A DNA stretch of 64,000 nt from CAIQPV01 sp963719855 (lineage in GTDB: Bacteria > Pseudomonadota > Gammaproteobacteria > Burkholderiales > Gallionellaceae), in the NCBI GenBank assembly GCA_963719855.1, contig CAVRDK010000001.1:744001-808000 (forward strand). The letters run 5' to 3'. The notes beneath the pieces are model-generated. The model searched no databases, was not told where the DNA came from, and worked only from the letters and a program-made list of their open reading frames with translations. A program made the position numbers and the translations under genes. Positions 1 to 9,384 of this stretch are shown one piece after another (position 1 is the stretch's first letter; the number at the start of each line of letters is the position of its first letter).

Positions 1-498
1 TCTAAAGCAGAGCTTGCGGGCTTTAAACTGAAACTGATTGCCAACTATGCGATACGTGGATTCGCGCCAGTCTTGGCCATTCTGGCGCTGATTATCGCTG
101 TGATCGCCTTTGCCAGCAATAAGTCCAGTCAGGCGCAGTTTAAAAATGCCGTTGCCAATATAGATAGCACAAACGTAAGCCTGTCGGCATCAAAAGATGA
201 GCTTGAAAAGATCAAGATCACCATCGCACAAATAAAAGCAATACAGGAAAATGAATCCAGGCAGCAGGATCAGAGACTCAAGCAGCAGGATGAAAAACTC
301 AAACAGCAGGATGCGCAGGCGACAAAAATAATTCAGAGCGTAACAAAACTGCAGGTAAAAATGAAAATTACTCCCACGCTGGCAGATCAATTGAATCTGC
401 CATCCAGCGCTGTAGCGGCTGTATCAACAGTCAAGGAAAAGAAGCTTAGCCCCCAAGTGCAGTCCATAAAAGACGCGATTGATAAATTCAACAAATAA
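1..498 (+). CDS. Membrane-anchored coiled-coil protein, 5' end outside window
   Basis: The reading frame is open from the first base, so the start codon lies upstream of the window; only the last 165 codons are visible. The first TTG at 73 falls inside a hydrophobic segment (APVLAILALIIAVIAFA) and is not a convincing start. After this single membrane helix comes a polar helical region rich in Gln, Lys and Glu, with a tandem QQD/KLKQQD heptad-like stretch near positions 270-320, typical of a coiled coil. I do not recognise the family. The layout suggests an inner-membrane protein with a periplasmic or cytoplasmic rod. It is AT-rich compared with the genes after thyA. Confidence 0.6.
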   Translation, partial: SKAELAGFKLKLIANYAIRGFAPVLAILALIIAVIAFASNKSSQAQFKNAVANIDSTNVSLSASKDELEKIKITIAQIKAIQENESRQQDQRLKQQDEKLKQQDAQATKIIQSVTKLQVKMKITPTLADQLNLPSSAVAAVSTVKEKKLSPQVQSIKDAIDKFNK

Positions 499-751
499 AA
501 ACTTGGCCAGTTTATAGAGGTTCCCAATAGATTAGCGTCCATTGCGACGATAAGTGACGAAGTGATATTTCAGCGGTTGCGGCGTTTCCTGGTTGCGCTT
601 TTGGCTTTGGCATAACCTGAAGGTTAGCCTACGCCGCAACAAGCCGCTACGCGGCGTGTTGTCGCCCACCTCCGTTCGCTTGTAGCTGATCGGTACAGTG
701 CATAGTGAAAATGAAAAGCAAAAAATATTTTTGCTAGTCTTCCAGAATTTG
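499..751. other. Intergenic region with remnant of inverted-repeat element end
   Basis: No gene is supported here. Bases 511-525 (TTTATAGAGGTTCCC) are identical to the right terminal repeat of the 143-bp element found at 16999-17141, so this is probably a decayed end of the same element. Bases 628-670 contain short GC-rich inverted repeats around CGCCGCAACAAGCCGCTACGCGGCG-like sequence that could form a hairpin. Confidence 0.5.
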
Positions 752-1315
752 TTAAGGCTTGTTTCGGCAATAAGTTACAAAGCGATAGAAAATACTTGAT
801 GGTGCTTTTTGTTTTTTTACCTTGTCGTTATATGAAATATTTTTTGCAACTTTTGGCTTGGTTTGCTCCTTGATAATCCAGTCAGATGGATTAAATTCAG
901 GAAAATGCGCATCACCTTCAAAGGTTATTAAAAAACTATCTAGGGGTCGAATAATAATTTCCGTTAAATACATACGATCCGCTAAATTGAGTGCTTGTTT
1001 GTATAGTTCAGCACCTCCAATAATAAAAATTTCATCAATACCTGAGCAATGAGCAATTGCCTCATCTAGACTGTGTTTGATAACACATCCCTTTGCTTGA
1101 TAGTCAGCATTTCTGGTAATAACAATGTTTTCCCTTTTTGGTAATGGCCTACCGATCGATTCATAAGTTTTGCGTCCCATTAGAATCGGGTGCCCTGTGG
1201 TCATTTCTCTAAAATGTTTTAAATCTTCAGGTAAATGCCACGGCAATGTATTACTTACCCCGATAACACGTTGGTCTTCGGTCATTGCTGCGATGATGGA
1301 AATGATTGGTCTCAT
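752..1315 (-). CDS. folA: Dihydrofolate reductase
   Basis: Reduces dihydrofolate to tetrahydrofolate with NADPH in the cytoplasm, regenerating the cofactor that ThyA oxidises. The N-terminus shows the family pattern: [16 protein letters not shown], then [13 protein letters not shown] with the substrate-binding acidic residue, then the NADPH-binding [13 protein letters not shown], and later IIGGAELY. At 187 residues it is longer than the usual 160-170 because of extra residues around 120-130 and 150-165. The ATG overlaps the thyA stop codon in an ATGA arrangement, so the two genes are translationally coupled. It is clearly more AT-rich than thyA, a compositional break at the junction. Confidence 0.95.
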   Translation of the reverse strand: MRPIISIIAAMTEDQRVIGVSNTLPWHLPEDLKHFREMTTGHPILMGRKTYESIGRPLPKRENIVITRNADYQAKGCVIKHSLDEAIAHCSGIDEIFIIGGAELYKQALNLADRMYLTEIIIRPLDSFLITFEGDAHFPEFNPSDWIIKEQTKPKVAKNISYNDKVKKQKAPSSIFYRFVTYCRNKP

Positions 1316-2106
1316 ACGGCCACCGGAGCTTTAATGGCCGGATGCGGGTCGTAACCTTCCAGCGTAAAGTCTTCAAACTTGAAGCCGAATATGTCTTTCA
1401 CATCGGGGTTGATGCGTATGGTCGGCAACGGATGCGGCTCGCGCGACAGTTGCAACTCGGTTTGTTCCATGTGGTTCAGGTACAAATGCGCATCGCCGAA
1501 GGTATGCACGAAATCGCCCGGCTCTAGGCCACACACTTGCGCCATCATCAACGTGAACAGCGCGTAGGAGGCGATGTTGAATGGCACGCCGAGGAAAATA
1601 TCTGCACTGCGCTGGTAAAGCTGGCAGGAAAGCTTGCCGTCAGCCACATAAAACTGGAAGAAGGCATGGCAGGGCGCGAGCGCCATCTGGTCGAGTTCGC
1701 CGACGTTCCACGCCGAGACGATGAGGCGGCGTGAATCGGGATTCTTTATAATCTGGGCGACCACTTCGGAAATCTGGTCAACCATGCGCCCATCCGCCGT
1801 CGCCCACGAACGCCACTGCTTGCCGTACACCGGGCCGAGATTGCCCTGCTCGTCCGCCCACTCGTCCCAAATGCTGACGCCATTTTCCTTGAGGTACTTG
1901 ATGTTGGTGTCGCCCTGCAAGAACCACAGCAATTCGTGAACGATGGATTTCATGTGGCACTTCTTGGTGGTGACCAGCGGAAAGCCGTCTTGCAGGTTAA
2001 AGCGCATCTGGTAACCAAACACGCTGACGGTGCCGGTGCCGGTGCGGTCGGCTTTTTTTGTGCCGTGGTTCAGCACATGTTGCATCAGGTCTAGATATTG
2101 GCGCAT
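1312..2106 (-). CDS. thyA: Thymidylate synthase
   Basis: Makes dTMP from dUMP using methylenetetrahydrofolate. At 264 residues from the chosen ATG it has the E. coli length. The catalytic cysteine is Cys146 in [12 protein letters not shown], and the phosphate-binding [10 protein letters not shown] motif lies just before it. [18 protein letters not shown] and HLYLNHMEQ are also present. An upstream in-frame extension to 2400 exists but is not protein-like and overlaps the divergent aminopeptidase gene; starting with [11 protein letters not shown] matches the family. It is followed by folA with a 4-bp overlap, a common folate/dTMP pairing. Confidence 0.97.
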   Translation of the reverse strand: MRQYLDLMQHVLNHGTKKADRTGTGTVSVFGYQMRFNLQDGFPLVTTKKCHMKSIVHELLWFLQGDTNIKYLKENGVSIWDEWADEQGNLGPVYGKQWRSWATADGRMVDQISEVVAQIIKNPDSRRLIVSAWNVGELDQMALAPCHAFFQFYVADGKLSCQLYQRSADIFLGVPFNIASYALFTLMMAQVCGLEPGDFVHTFGDAHLYLNHMEQTELQLSREPHPLPTIRINPDVKDIFGFKFEDFTLEGYDPHPAIKAPVAV

Positions 2107-2170
2107 AAAGATTCCATCAAGCTGCGGCGCTGTTTGTATAATGCGCCACACATCAAAATTCGAGGACGCA

Positions 2171-3604
2171 ATGCTAGCACAACTCACCCTAACCAAGACC
2201 ATGTCCGCCGCCGCCCATATGTTGGTGCTGCTGCCCAAGGGGAAAATGCTACCGAAAGGTTTGCCGCATGGCGAGTTGCTCGCTGCCGTACTCAAGCGAC
2301 GCAACATGAAAGCTGACGAACTGGCGAAGTCACCGATCAGCGCCAATGCCGGAAGCGGCGCACTGGTGGCGTGGGCGATGCTGGATTTTGAGAAAGACAC
2401 TTTTGCTTTGCAGACTCAGGTGCGCAAAGCCTTACAGTTGCTGCTGGAAGAGAATCCAGAAGATTTGAACATCGTGGTGCTGGGCGATGAGGCGCAGCGC
2501 AAACTCGCCGCCGAGTTGGCAGTGTATGGTGCATGGGTGAACGGTTCGCCGCTGCCGGTGCACAAGAAAAAAACCGAGCGCAAGCCGCTGCAAAAAATCG
2601 AACTCTACGGTTATGCCGACAAGCAGGCATTCGATGGCATCAAGGCGATGGCAGCAGGCAATTTGCTGTGCCGCGAACTGACCGTGCTGCCGCCGAACGA
2701 ACTCACGCCGGGGCAATACCGCGCGCGCATCAAGAAGCTCGCGCATTCCAACGGCTGGAAGCATGAAGAATTCGACATGAAGGCGCTGCGCAAGATGGGT
2801 GCTGGCGCGTTCGTCGCCGTGGCGCAAGGCAGCGACCCGGAAGATGCCGCCATCGTGCATCTGAGTTACAAGCATCCCAAGGCAAAACAAACCATCGCGT
2901 TGGTCGGTAAGGGTATCTGCTTCGATACTGGTGGTCACAACCTCAAACCCTCGCGCTACATGCACAACATGCACGAAGACATGAACGGCTCGGCGGTGGT
3001 GCTGGGCATCCTGCTCGCCGCGACACAAAACAAGTTGCAGTTGAACCTGGACTGCTGGCTGGCGCTGGCGCAGAACCATATCAGCCCGAAGGCGTACAAG
3101 CAGAACGACATCGTGACCGCACTGAACGGCACCACCATCGAGGTCATGCACACCGACGCCGAAGGACGCATGGTATTGGCCGACACACTCACGCTTGCCT
3201 CACGCGCAAAACCCAATCTGATGATCGATTTCGCCACGCTCACCGGCAGCATGGCGATGGCATTGGGCGCGCGCTATTCAGGCGTTCTGGGCAACCGCGA
3301 TGAACTGGTACAGCGCGCGGTCAGCGTCGGCAAACAAAGCGGTGAGCGCCTGTGCGCTTTTCCGCTGGACGACGATTATGAAGCAGCACTGGATTCTAAA
3401 GTAGCCGACATCAAGCAATGCACGCTGGACGGCGAAGCCGACCACATCCTCGCCACCCGCTTTCTCAAGCGCTTCGTAGACGATACGCCGTGGCTGCATG
3501 TGGACTTGTCGGCCAGCCGCTGCGAAGGCGGCTTAGGCATCGCGGCGACCGAAGTGACAGGATTTGGCGTGGCGTGGGGACTGGGGATGTGTAGGTTGGG
3601 TTAG
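2171..3604 (+). CDS. Leucyl aminopeptidase family protein (peptidase M17)
   Basis: A 477-residue metallo-aminopeptidase of the PepA/M17 family, which removes N-terminal residues from peptides in the cytoplasm using two metal ions. The metal-binding blocks are present in slightly unusual form: [15 protein letters not shown] where GKG(I/L)TFDSGG is usual, MHEDMNGSA, and HTDAEGRM where NTDAEGRL is the signature. The Lys, Asp and Glu ligands and the Arg are retained, so activity is expected. The ATG at 2171 was chosen because it begins the recognisable N-terminal domain. The longer frame from 2030 would run through the thyA start. It is transcribed divergently from thyA. Confidence 0.9.
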   Translation: MLAQLTLTKTMSAAAHMLVLLPKGKMLPKGLPHGELLAAVLKRRNMKADELAKSPISANAGSGALVAWAMLDFEKDTFALQTQVRKALQLLLEENPEDLNIVVLGDEAQRKLAAELAVYGAWVNGSPLPVHKKKTERKPLQKIELYGYADKQAFDGIKAMAAGNLLCRELTVLPPNELTPGQYRARIKKLAHSNGWKHEEFDMKALRKMGAGAFVAVAQGSDPEDAAIVHLSYKHPKAKQTIALVGKGICFDTGGHNLKPSRYMHNMHEDMNGSAVVLGILLAATQNKLQLNLDCWLALAQNHISPKAYKQNDIVTALNGTTIEVMHTDAEGRMVLADTLTLASRAKPNLMIDFATLTGSMAMALGARYSGVLGNRDELVQRAVSVGKQSGERLCAFPLDDDYEAALDSKVADIKQCTLDGEADHILATRFLKRFVDDTPWLHVDLSASRCEGGLGIAATEVTGFGVAWGLGMCRLG

Positions 3605-3622
3605 CGGTATTGATGAAACTCC

Positions 3623-3670
3623 TAGCCATTCCGCTAACCCACCAAAAAACGGTGGCTAAGCGGCTGGTTA
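3623..3670. repeat. 48-nt hairpin repeat, copy A
   Basis: This unit begins TAGCCATTCCGCTAACC and ends CTAAGCGGCTGGTTA around an A-rich loop (AAAAAA), so it folds as an imperfect hairpin. Units of the same length, ends and A-rich centre occur at 24917-24964, 54829-54878 and 54887-54934. This copy lies between the 3' ends of two convergent genes. Confidence 0.65.
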
Positions 3671-3764
3671 TATCGCGTAACCCAACAAATCCAGCTTTCC
3701 CTCCGTGCCAACCCCCATCCTATCCTTCCCCCTGACAGGGGGAAGGGACAGTTTTGGCACCCGC

Positions 3765-5081
3765 TCATTTGCTCTCCTCTCCCGTCCATTCAAACGAACT
3801 CAAGAGATGGGAAATACGCGTATTCGCAACATCCAGGCGCTTTACCAGCAAGCGCAAGAAAGCATCGTCGATCTGGAAACGGCACCCAGTCGTAGCCCTC
3901 TCCAGCACATCCGGGTTGATTCCGATCAGGGTGACATCGGAATCCGCCACCACATCCGTGGTGCGGATAAAATCGCGTTCGGAAAGGTGCGCCATCTCAC
4001 CGAAACAATCCCCTCTGTTCAAGACGCTCAACAAAAGCCCCCGCTTGATTACCTTGACCGCCCCGTTCCCTATAATGAAAAACTCACGGCCCTGGTCGCC
4101 CTCGTGCAAAATGAGTTCGCCCTTGCGAACTTTTTGCCACTCGCTGATGCGCAGCACTTCCCACAATTCGACATCGCTGAAGTTCTTGAAAAAAACCAAT
4201 GCCCGCAAAATATCGAATTTTTCCAAATCGAAAATTTCCGTATGTGTCACCACGTTGGTGCTGAAGAATCTCACCAAGTCGTGTGCAAACTCATCCCATG
4301 TCTGGTAGCGCCGCGACAGATCCTTCTGCATGGCGCGCAACACGATAACATCCAGCTCCGGCGGAATTCCAGTGCGTAATTTGCTGGCAGGCTCCGGTTC
4401 AACATTCATGATCTGGTAAATTAAGCTGTAGTTGTTGCCTGCATTAAATGGCAGCTTGCCGGTGAGCAATTGAAACAAGGTCACGCCGAGCGAATAAATA
4501 TCGGTCTGGTGCGTCAGCAACTGCTCATCGACTTGCTCCGGCGACATGTATGCAGGGGAACCCACACCAATTACTTGTGTGATCTGCTGTGTTGTCCGCT
4601 GGCTTACAACCATCGCCGAACCGAAATCTGAAATCTTGATGTCGCTCTGTCCTCGCAACAGGATGTTGGCGGGCTTGATGTCGCGGTGTATCACACCTTG
4701 CCGTTGTGCGTATTCCAATGCCTTGCAGCATTTGTAAATAATTTCCGCAATCGTGCTGAACGGCAACAAGCGTGATACATCGGCATAGTGCGCCAGCGTC
4801 TCGCCTTCCACATACTCCATCACCATGTAATTAACCGCACCTTCCAGCATGGCATCGAAAACCTTCACAATATGCGGGTGGGATAACTTGCCGACCATGG
4901 ACGCTTCCGTCTGCAGCATCTTGCGGCGACTCTTGGCGAGGCTGGGATCGCGTAGCACGTCCAGATTGAACAGTTTGATTGCGACCTGCTGGTTATTGAA
5001 CGGATCCAACGCAAGATACACGGTGCTGGTTCCGCCGCTACCGAGCTCTTTGATGATTTGATACTTGCCGATGGTGTCCAT
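3765..5081 (-). CDS. Serine/threonine protein kinase with cyclic-nucleotide-binding domain
   Basis: A 438-residue Hanks-type kinase. Residues 7-270 form the kinase domain: glycine loop GSGGTSTVY (14-22), Lys36 in VAIKLF, catalytic HRDIKPANILL with Asp134, DFG Asp152, and GSPAYMSPEQ at the activation segment. Residues about 290-400 form a cNMP-binding/Crp-like jelly roll (GELILHEGDQGREFFIIGNG, then GDCFGEMAHLSERD). This suggests kinase activity gated by a nucleotide, or scaffolding through this domain; the ligand cannot be told from sequence. No transmembrane segment is seen. The ATG at 5081 is preferred because residues encoded further upstream look non-coding and would overlap the divergent protease gene. 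Confidence 0.88.
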   Translation of the reverse strand: MDTIGKYQIIKELGSGGTSTVYLALDPFNNQQVAIKLFNLDVLRDPSLAKSRRKMLQTEASMVGKLSHPHIVKVFDAMLEGAVNYMVMEYVEGETLAHYADVSRLLPFSTIAEIIYKCCKALEYAQRQGVIHRDIKPANILLRGQSDIKISDFGSAMVVSQRTTQQITQVIGVGSPAYMSPEQVDEQLLTHQTDIYSLGVTLFQLLTGKLPFNAGNNYSLIYQIMNVEPEPASKLRTGIPPELDVIVLRAMQKDLSRRYQTWDEFAHDLVRFFSTNVVTHTEIFDLEKFDILRALVFFKNFSDVELWEVLRISEWQKVRKGELILHEGDQGREFFIIGNGAVKVIKRGLLLSVLNRGDCFGEMAHLSERDFIRTTDVVADSDVTLIGINPDVLERATTGCRFQIDDAFLRLLVKRLDVANTRISHLLSSFEWTGEESK

Positions 5082-5214
5082 TAGACGGGTTGAGATTGTT
5101 GTCAGAGACCATTCTGCTGCTTTCTCACGCCGCTGTCCAGATTGGCATCCTGATATAAAACGGATACAAAATGGTGCTTGGGAACCGCCAGACAAAACGG
5201 GTATCATATCGACC

Positions 5215-6630
5215 ATGAAGAAATTAATGTTCATCCTGCTGAGTATGTCGTCGCTGTTGTGCCGCGCGGACGGTCTGCCCGACTTGGGCGACGTTTCGCA
5301 AGCAACCATCTCGCCGCAGCAAGAACGCCAGCTCGGAGAACAGAGCATGTTCGAGATCCGCGCCGACAAGAGCTATCTGGACGATGCGGAAGTCAACGAT
5401 TACCTTAACCAGATCGGTTACCGGCTGGCGGCCAACAGCAGCGAGCCGGGGCTGGGATTCGAATTTTTCGCCATCAACGACAACGCCATCAATGCCTTCT
5501 CGCTGCCCGGCGGCTTTATCGGGGTGAACACCGGCCTGATCACCATCACGCAAAGCGAATCCGAACTTGCTTCGGTGCTGGCCCATGAAATATCGCACGC
5601 CACCCAGCATCACGTCATACGCATGATCGCGGGCCAGAAAATAGACACCATAGCCTCCATGGTCGCCATTGCGGTCGCCATCCTGGCCGCGCGCAGCAAC
5701 CCGGATGCATCGCAAGCAGCCATCGTCGGTGCGACGGGTGGCTCCATCCAGCGACAACTGAATTTCAGCCGCGCCAACGAGCAGGAAGCGGATCGCATCG
5801 GCCTTACCACCCTGGAAAAATCCGGCTTCGACGTGCATGCCATGCCCGCCTTTCTGGAGCGCCTGCAAAAGGCCACGCGCCTGCTGGAAGGCAATGCCCC
5901 ATCCTACTTCCGCACCCATCCGGTCACCAGCGAACGCGTCGCCGACATTGCCAACCGCGTACAGCAAATACCCTATCGCCTGGTTCCCGACAGCCTCAGC
6001 TACCATCTGGTGCGCGCCAAACTACAGGGCATGCAGAGAACGCCAAAGGAAGCGATTGCCTATTTCACCGACGCGATGGACGCGCACAAACATGGCGATC
6101 AGACTGCACAGCGCTATGGTCTGGTGCTAGCCCTGCTGCATAGCGGCCAAGCCGCACGCGCCCAACAGGAATTCGCCCCGCTGCATGAGGAATCGGCGCA
6201 AAACCCGATGATCGCGACGCTGGATGGAAAAATCAGGCAGGCGAACAAAAGCAAGGACATCATCGAATTCTACCGCGCTGCCACGCTGAATTTTCCGCAG
6301 CACCGCGCACTCACCTACGACTACGTCGAACTGCTGCTGCAAGGCAAGCGTTTTGATGATGCACTCAAATTGCTCAACGAACAGATCATCAGCCACCCCA
6401 GCGACGCGCGCCTGTACGAACTACAAGCGCGCAGTTACGCTGCACTCGACAAAAAACAGGAAGAGCACCACGCACTCGCTTATACCTATGCCTCACGCGG
6501 CAATCTGCACGGCGCGATTGAACAACTGGAATTGGCAAAACAGTCCGGCACCGACTACTACGAGCTTTCCACGATTGAAAGCGAACTCAAGGAATTCCGG
6601 GAAATTGCGGCGGCGCATACGAAACACTAA
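5215..6630 (+). CDS. bepA: M48 family metalloprotease with TPR repeats, BepA-like
   Basis: A 471-residue periplasmic zinc protease resembling BepA/YfgC, which in E. coli checks outer-membrane protein and LptD assembly. Residues 1-18 are a signal peptide (MKKLMFILLSMSSLLCRA). The zinc site is HEISH at 124-128, with the third ligand in NEQEADRIG about 60 residues later. A hydrophobic stretch around residues 143-155 (IDTIASMVAIAVAILAA) follows the zinc helix. Residues from about 250 to the end are helical TPR-like repeats. The length is close to E. coli BepA (about 490). The start at 5215 begins the signal peptide; longer in-frame extensions are not protein-like. The symbol is by similarity of domain order. 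Confidence 0.88.
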   Translation: MKKLMFILLSMSSLLCRADGLPDLGDVSQATISPQQERQLGEQSMFEIRADKSYLDDAEVNDYLNQIGYRLAANSSEPGLGFEFFAINDNAINAFSLPGGFIGVNTGLITITQSESELASVLAHEISHATQHHVIRMIAGQKIDTIASMVAIAVAILAARSNPDASQAAIVGATGGSIQRQLNFSRANEQEADRIGLTTLEKSGFDVHAMPAFLERLQKATRLLEGNAPSYFRTHPVTSERVADIANRVQQIPYRLVPDSLSYHLVRAKLQGMQRTPKEAIAYFTDAMDAHKHGDQTAQRYGLVLALLHSGQAARAQQEFAPLHEESAQNPMIATLDGKIRQANKSKDIIEFYRAATLNFPQHRALTYDYVELLLQGKRFDDALKLLNEQIISHPSDARLYELQARSYAALDKKQEEHHALAYTYASRGNLHGAIEQLELAKQSGTDYYELSTIESELKEFREIAAAHTKH

Positions 6631-6957
6631 AGACGCTCCCAGAGCAAACGCATTAGAAATTTTCCCAAAACAACGTGTTGTGCATACCGCCAACAGCCCA
6701 GAACCCTAATTCGTTTACTCAGCAGCTACTGTAATCACTCCTGGTGTGTCTCTAATGCAGTGCGGATTCAACCGGTCGATGCAACACATTGGTTAAACCG
6801 TTCAGCCGGTGTTTCGAAATTTAGCGTCAAATCTGATACCCCAGAGGGTTATGGAAGGCAAGCTAAAAACGCAATTGGACAGTTGAGTACATCCTGCTCA
6901 TGGACATCTCCGCGCATAAAGTACAGTCGCCTATGCCAGTGGCAAGTGTCCATTTCC
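6631..6957. other. Intergenic region containing IS debris
   Basis: No intact gene is seen. It contains the tail of an IS30-type transposase at 6768-6828, described separately. The rest has no reading frame or repeat that I can support. Confidence 0.5.
6768..6828 (-). pseudogene. IS30-family transposase C-terminal remnant
   Basis: Read on the minus strand, this segment encodes TLNFETPAERFNQCVASTG followed by a stop. That is the typical ending of IS30-family transposases (the family ends with TPAERF and a short tail). Upstream of these 19-20 codons the frame loses any resemblance to a transposase, so only the last few percent of the gene survives. Confidence 0.6.
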
Positions 6958-7371
6958 TTATCGTGGTGGGGCACCGTATGGAACATTCGGTGCGGTAACG
7001 GGTGGGGTAGCCGGAACGGCTTGCCATCCACTCGGGCATGAAGATACATACGGGTAATAACCATTGGAAGCCGCACAGAAATACCACATTGGCACTAATG
7101 GAGGGGAAACGCTTGGAGCATAGACCGGAGCAGGTTGTGAATAGACAGGCGCAGGCTGGATATATACCGGATATGGGTCGTACACCGGATACGGATAAGT
7201 CAGGTCATAAGCGATAGCACCACCTATTAGCGCTGGAACAATCCAGCCACCGCCCCAATACCCGCCATGCCCACCGCCGTGCCCAACATAACGACCACCA
7301 TGTCCCCCTTCAGCGTAAGCCGGAGCGATTGATAGCATTGCAATAAATGCAATAGATAGTAATTTTTTCAA
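6958..7371 (-). CDS. Small secreted glycine/proline/tyrosine-rich protein
   Basis: A 137-residue exported protein of unknown function. Residues 1-20 (MKKLLSIAFIAMLSIAPAYA) are a clear signal peptide with an AXA cleavage site. Next comes a Gly/His-rich segment, a short hydrophobic patch (WIVPALIGGAIAYDL), then a Pro/Tyr/Val-rich repeat region with repeated QPAPVYSQPAPVYAP. The C-terminal part WYFCAASNGYYPYVSSCPSG is a recurring two-cysteine motif in small secreted or membrane-associated proteobacterial proteins. GGAAGGAG lies upstream of the ATG. No function is assigned. Confidence 0.75.
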   Translation of the reverse strand: MKKLLSIAFIAMLSIAPAYAEGGHGGRYVGHGGGHGGYWGGGWIVPALIGGAIAYDLTYPYPVYDPYPVYIQPAPVYSQPAPVYAPSVSPPLVPMWYFCAASNGYYPYVSSCPSGWQAVPATPPVTAPNVPYGAPPR

Positions 7372-7908
7372 GATATGACTCCCACTCCTTCCTCAAATAT
7401 TCAAGAACTCCCTTGTATTAGGCGTTTCAATAATTTGCGGCAATGCATTTGGCTAATTCGACCAGGGAAAGAAACTTTGGTTCCTTCTCCCGCAGCCTCT
7501 ACTTAAGGTTAGCAACCTCGCCATTTTTCTGCGCTGTGGCTGCAGTTGATTTTGGTTGTCCTGTTTGGTGCAGAGGATGAATAGATTTCGGACAGTAGGT
7601 CAACTTAAATTAAGGCTCTGTGTCGAGTTTTAACCTTGTCTAATATAACATGCCGGGCTACATCCGTATCGACAGCGTGCATCAAGGCGATCAAGACGGT
7701 GTCAAAGGTGTATATCTGCCTTTACGATGAGAGTATCAATACGAATGCGATACAAGAACGTCTGAAAAAGTGATATCCCACAACAATTAGCAGGGTGATT
7801 AATTTAAAATCAATTTTACTGACTGCAAGCTAGGGCAACCACTTTTTTCTGCTAATATAGCTGCTAATATATTCGACAGTAATTCTTAATAATTTTAGGA
7901 GGTAAATC
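7372..7908. other. Intergenic region with transposase remnant
   Basis: Apart from the integrase-core fragment at 7650-7730, no gene, RNA or repeat was recognised in these 537 bases. Confidence 0.5.
7650..7730 (+). pseudogene. Integrase-core (rve) transposase remnant
   Basis: Codons from 7650 read MPGYIRIDSVHQGDQDGVKG and VY before the frame runs into an unrelated end and stop. RIDSVHQGDQDGVKGVY is a characteristic block around the first catalytic Asp in integrase-core transposases, where it continues into HINAVD. Only about 22 codons are left, so this is a decayed fragment. Confidence 0.5.
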
Positions 7909-8091
7909 ATGAAAGCGATTATCGAAGTAAACTTAGACAACGAGGCTTTTAAAAGTAATCCTGGCGAACTGGCAAGAGTCCTGCGTGAATTATCCGAAAA
8001 GATTGAAGACGGGGTGACTACTGGAGATAATTTTAGTGTCCATGATGTAAACGGGAAGTCAGTTGGCACGCTTAAAGTCTCTGGCAAGTAA
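7909..8091 (+). CDS. Small hypothetical protein
   Basis: A 60-residue protein preceded by a strong ribosome-binding site (TAGGAGG, 6 bases before the ATG). The sequence is compact and balanced in charge (starting MKAIIEVNLDNEAFKSNPGE, ending NGKSVGTLKVSGK), consistent with a small folded cytoplasmic protein with N-terminal beta, central helix (ELARVLRELSEKIED) and C-terminal beta hairpin. I do not recognise the family. Similar small proteins occur on mobile elements, and the surroundings here hold transposase debris. Confidence 0.65.
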   Translation: MKAIIEVNLDNEAFKSNPGELARVLRELSEKIEDGVTTGDNFSVHDVNGKSVGTLKVSGK

Positions 8092-8222
8092 TCCGAACGC
8101 AGACAATTATGGTTGCTGTTACGTTTTGATCGCCCGTAAATTTTCTTGCGGGACACGGTAGTGCATCGCATAGCGACAGTCGCGAACGGACATAATGCAA
8201 GGATGGGGAGTAAATTCAATTC

Positions 8223-8774
8223 TTACGTTTGCATATTGGTTAGTGCAAGGTGTAGAGCCAACTCTCCATCATCGACCTTGAATATTCGGCAATCCAAATT
8301 GGCATTGAAGAATGTACCGCCTCTTTTTTGTCCAAGTAAATCACAGCCCTGCTCCCCTCCATGCTTTAATGCATATAAGAAAAATCTCTCCCATCGTATC
8401 CCATCCACGGTTAAAGCATATTTTGAGAAACGTTGTTGGAGCAGCCTCTTGCGGTTTTCTCCCAGCAACGCGGTGCCAGTAAGGTTAATTTCTGCGATTT
8501 GGCCCGTTTTGGTAAGCGTGATATAGCTGACAGGTGCGAATTCGTAGAAATTAAAATAGTGATCAGGTGATGCCCCCAGAGCCAACTGGTTTTTACGTAA
8601 CGTCTCGTTTTGCATTTCCAGTTCTATCTGATGAGCATGAAGTTCGTGCGAAAGTTCTTTACCACAGCGGAGCAGTATTTTCGTGGGTGGTGCACAGTTA
8701 ATTTGATCCTCTGCGATTTTTTGCATGTGTTCTGCCTCATTAAGCTTAGCGCCACCCAGGGTATTCGCGCGCAA
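8223..8774 (-). CDS. Orphan PAS-domain protein, probably truncated sensor
   Basis: A 183-residue protein. Residues about 38-60 contain SHELHAHQIELEMQNETLR, the coiled-coil lead-in found at the N-terminus of many PAS-containing histidine kinases and diguanylate cyclases. A PAS-like domain follows (YEFAPVSYITLTKTGQIAEI and NLTGTALLGENR), then a PAC-like end. The frame stops directly after the PAS domain, with no kinase, GGDEF or EAL output domain after it. It is either the remains of a larger sensor or a stand-alone PAS adaptor. The first residues are poorly typed and the start may be at an internal ATG (8727). Confidence 0.6.
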   Translation of the reverse strand: MRANTLGGAKLNEAEHMQKIAEDQINCAPPTKILLRCGKELSHELHAHQIELEMQNETLRKNQLALGASPDHYFNFYEFAPVSYITLTKTGQIAEINLTGTALLGENRKRLLQQRFSKYALTVDGIRWERFFLYALKHGGEQGCDLLGQKRGGTFFNANLDCRIFKVDDGELALHLALTNMQT

Positions 8775-9018
8775 CGGTATAGACGATAATCATCGCCAAA
8801 TCACAGCCATGGCAGACGACGATTGGCTGGACGGATTCGGCTGGCGCATCAGCACCATTAAATCCCGCACGGCGCCATGCGCTACGTGCGGCAACTCGCG
8901 TGCCCGCGCGAATCGATCCCTTGGCACGATCCAACATACCATGTTGCACATATAGTTGCTTGAAGCGGACATTCGGGTCACACCATTCTGCTCCTAACTT
9001 TTGGCACATGAAACGGCA
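8775..9018. other. GC-rich spacer of unclear coding status
   Basis: This segment is more GC-rich than both neighbours. Open frames of 60-90 codons exist on the minus strand, but none shows recognisable motifs or a good start, so none is called. Confidence 0.35.
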
Positions 9019-9384
9019 TCAATGAGGTTCGTTAATTACCTCTGCATAATGTCTTTCCATGCCAGCAATCCAGGTGCTATCGGCTATTTCAGGCCAATTG
9101 TCAGGATCAAACCCTGGGGCATGGAGCAGGTCATCACGATCCATATTTAGTAAAAAACAATCGATCTCTGCATCTTCCTTCGGCAATCCGATTTTCTCCC
9201 AAGGAATGGCGAAGTGTTTCACCCCAAACCCTAAAATGCCACGGAAAGACAGTACTGCGTAGACAATACGGCCATTGTTGAGGTCGAGCACCACATCCTC
9301 GATTTTCCCCAAGTCTTCCGACCAGCTATTTCTGACGTTTTTTCCGATGATTATGCTGCTAGGTACAACGTGACGTTTGGTCAT
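9019..9384 (-). CDS. PRC-barrel domain protein
   Basis: A 121-residue cytoplasmic protein with one PRC-barrel fold in residues about 8-80: SSIIIGKNVRNSWSEDLGKI, then EDVVLDLNNGRIVYAVLSF and FAIPWEKIGL. This domain occurs in photosynthetic reaction centre H subunits and RimM, and as small stand-alone stress-associated proteins. The C-terminal WPEIADSTWIAGMERHY segment is typical of the stand-alone family. The ATG at 9384 follows AAGAGGAG at good spacing; the upstream in-frame extension lacks this. The precise role is unknown. Confidence 0.85.
   Translation of the reverse strand: MTKRHVVPSSIIIGKNVRNSWSEDLGKIEDVVLDLNNGRIVYAVLSFRGILGFGVKHFAIPWEKIGLPKEDAEIDCFLLNMDRDDLLHAPGFDPDNWPEIADSTWIAGMERHYAEVINEPH

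Noticed and set aside
8746..9009. 87-codon minus-strand frame overlapping the PAS gene start
   Set aside because: No recognisable domain, overlaps a better-supported gene, and composition does not look coding.
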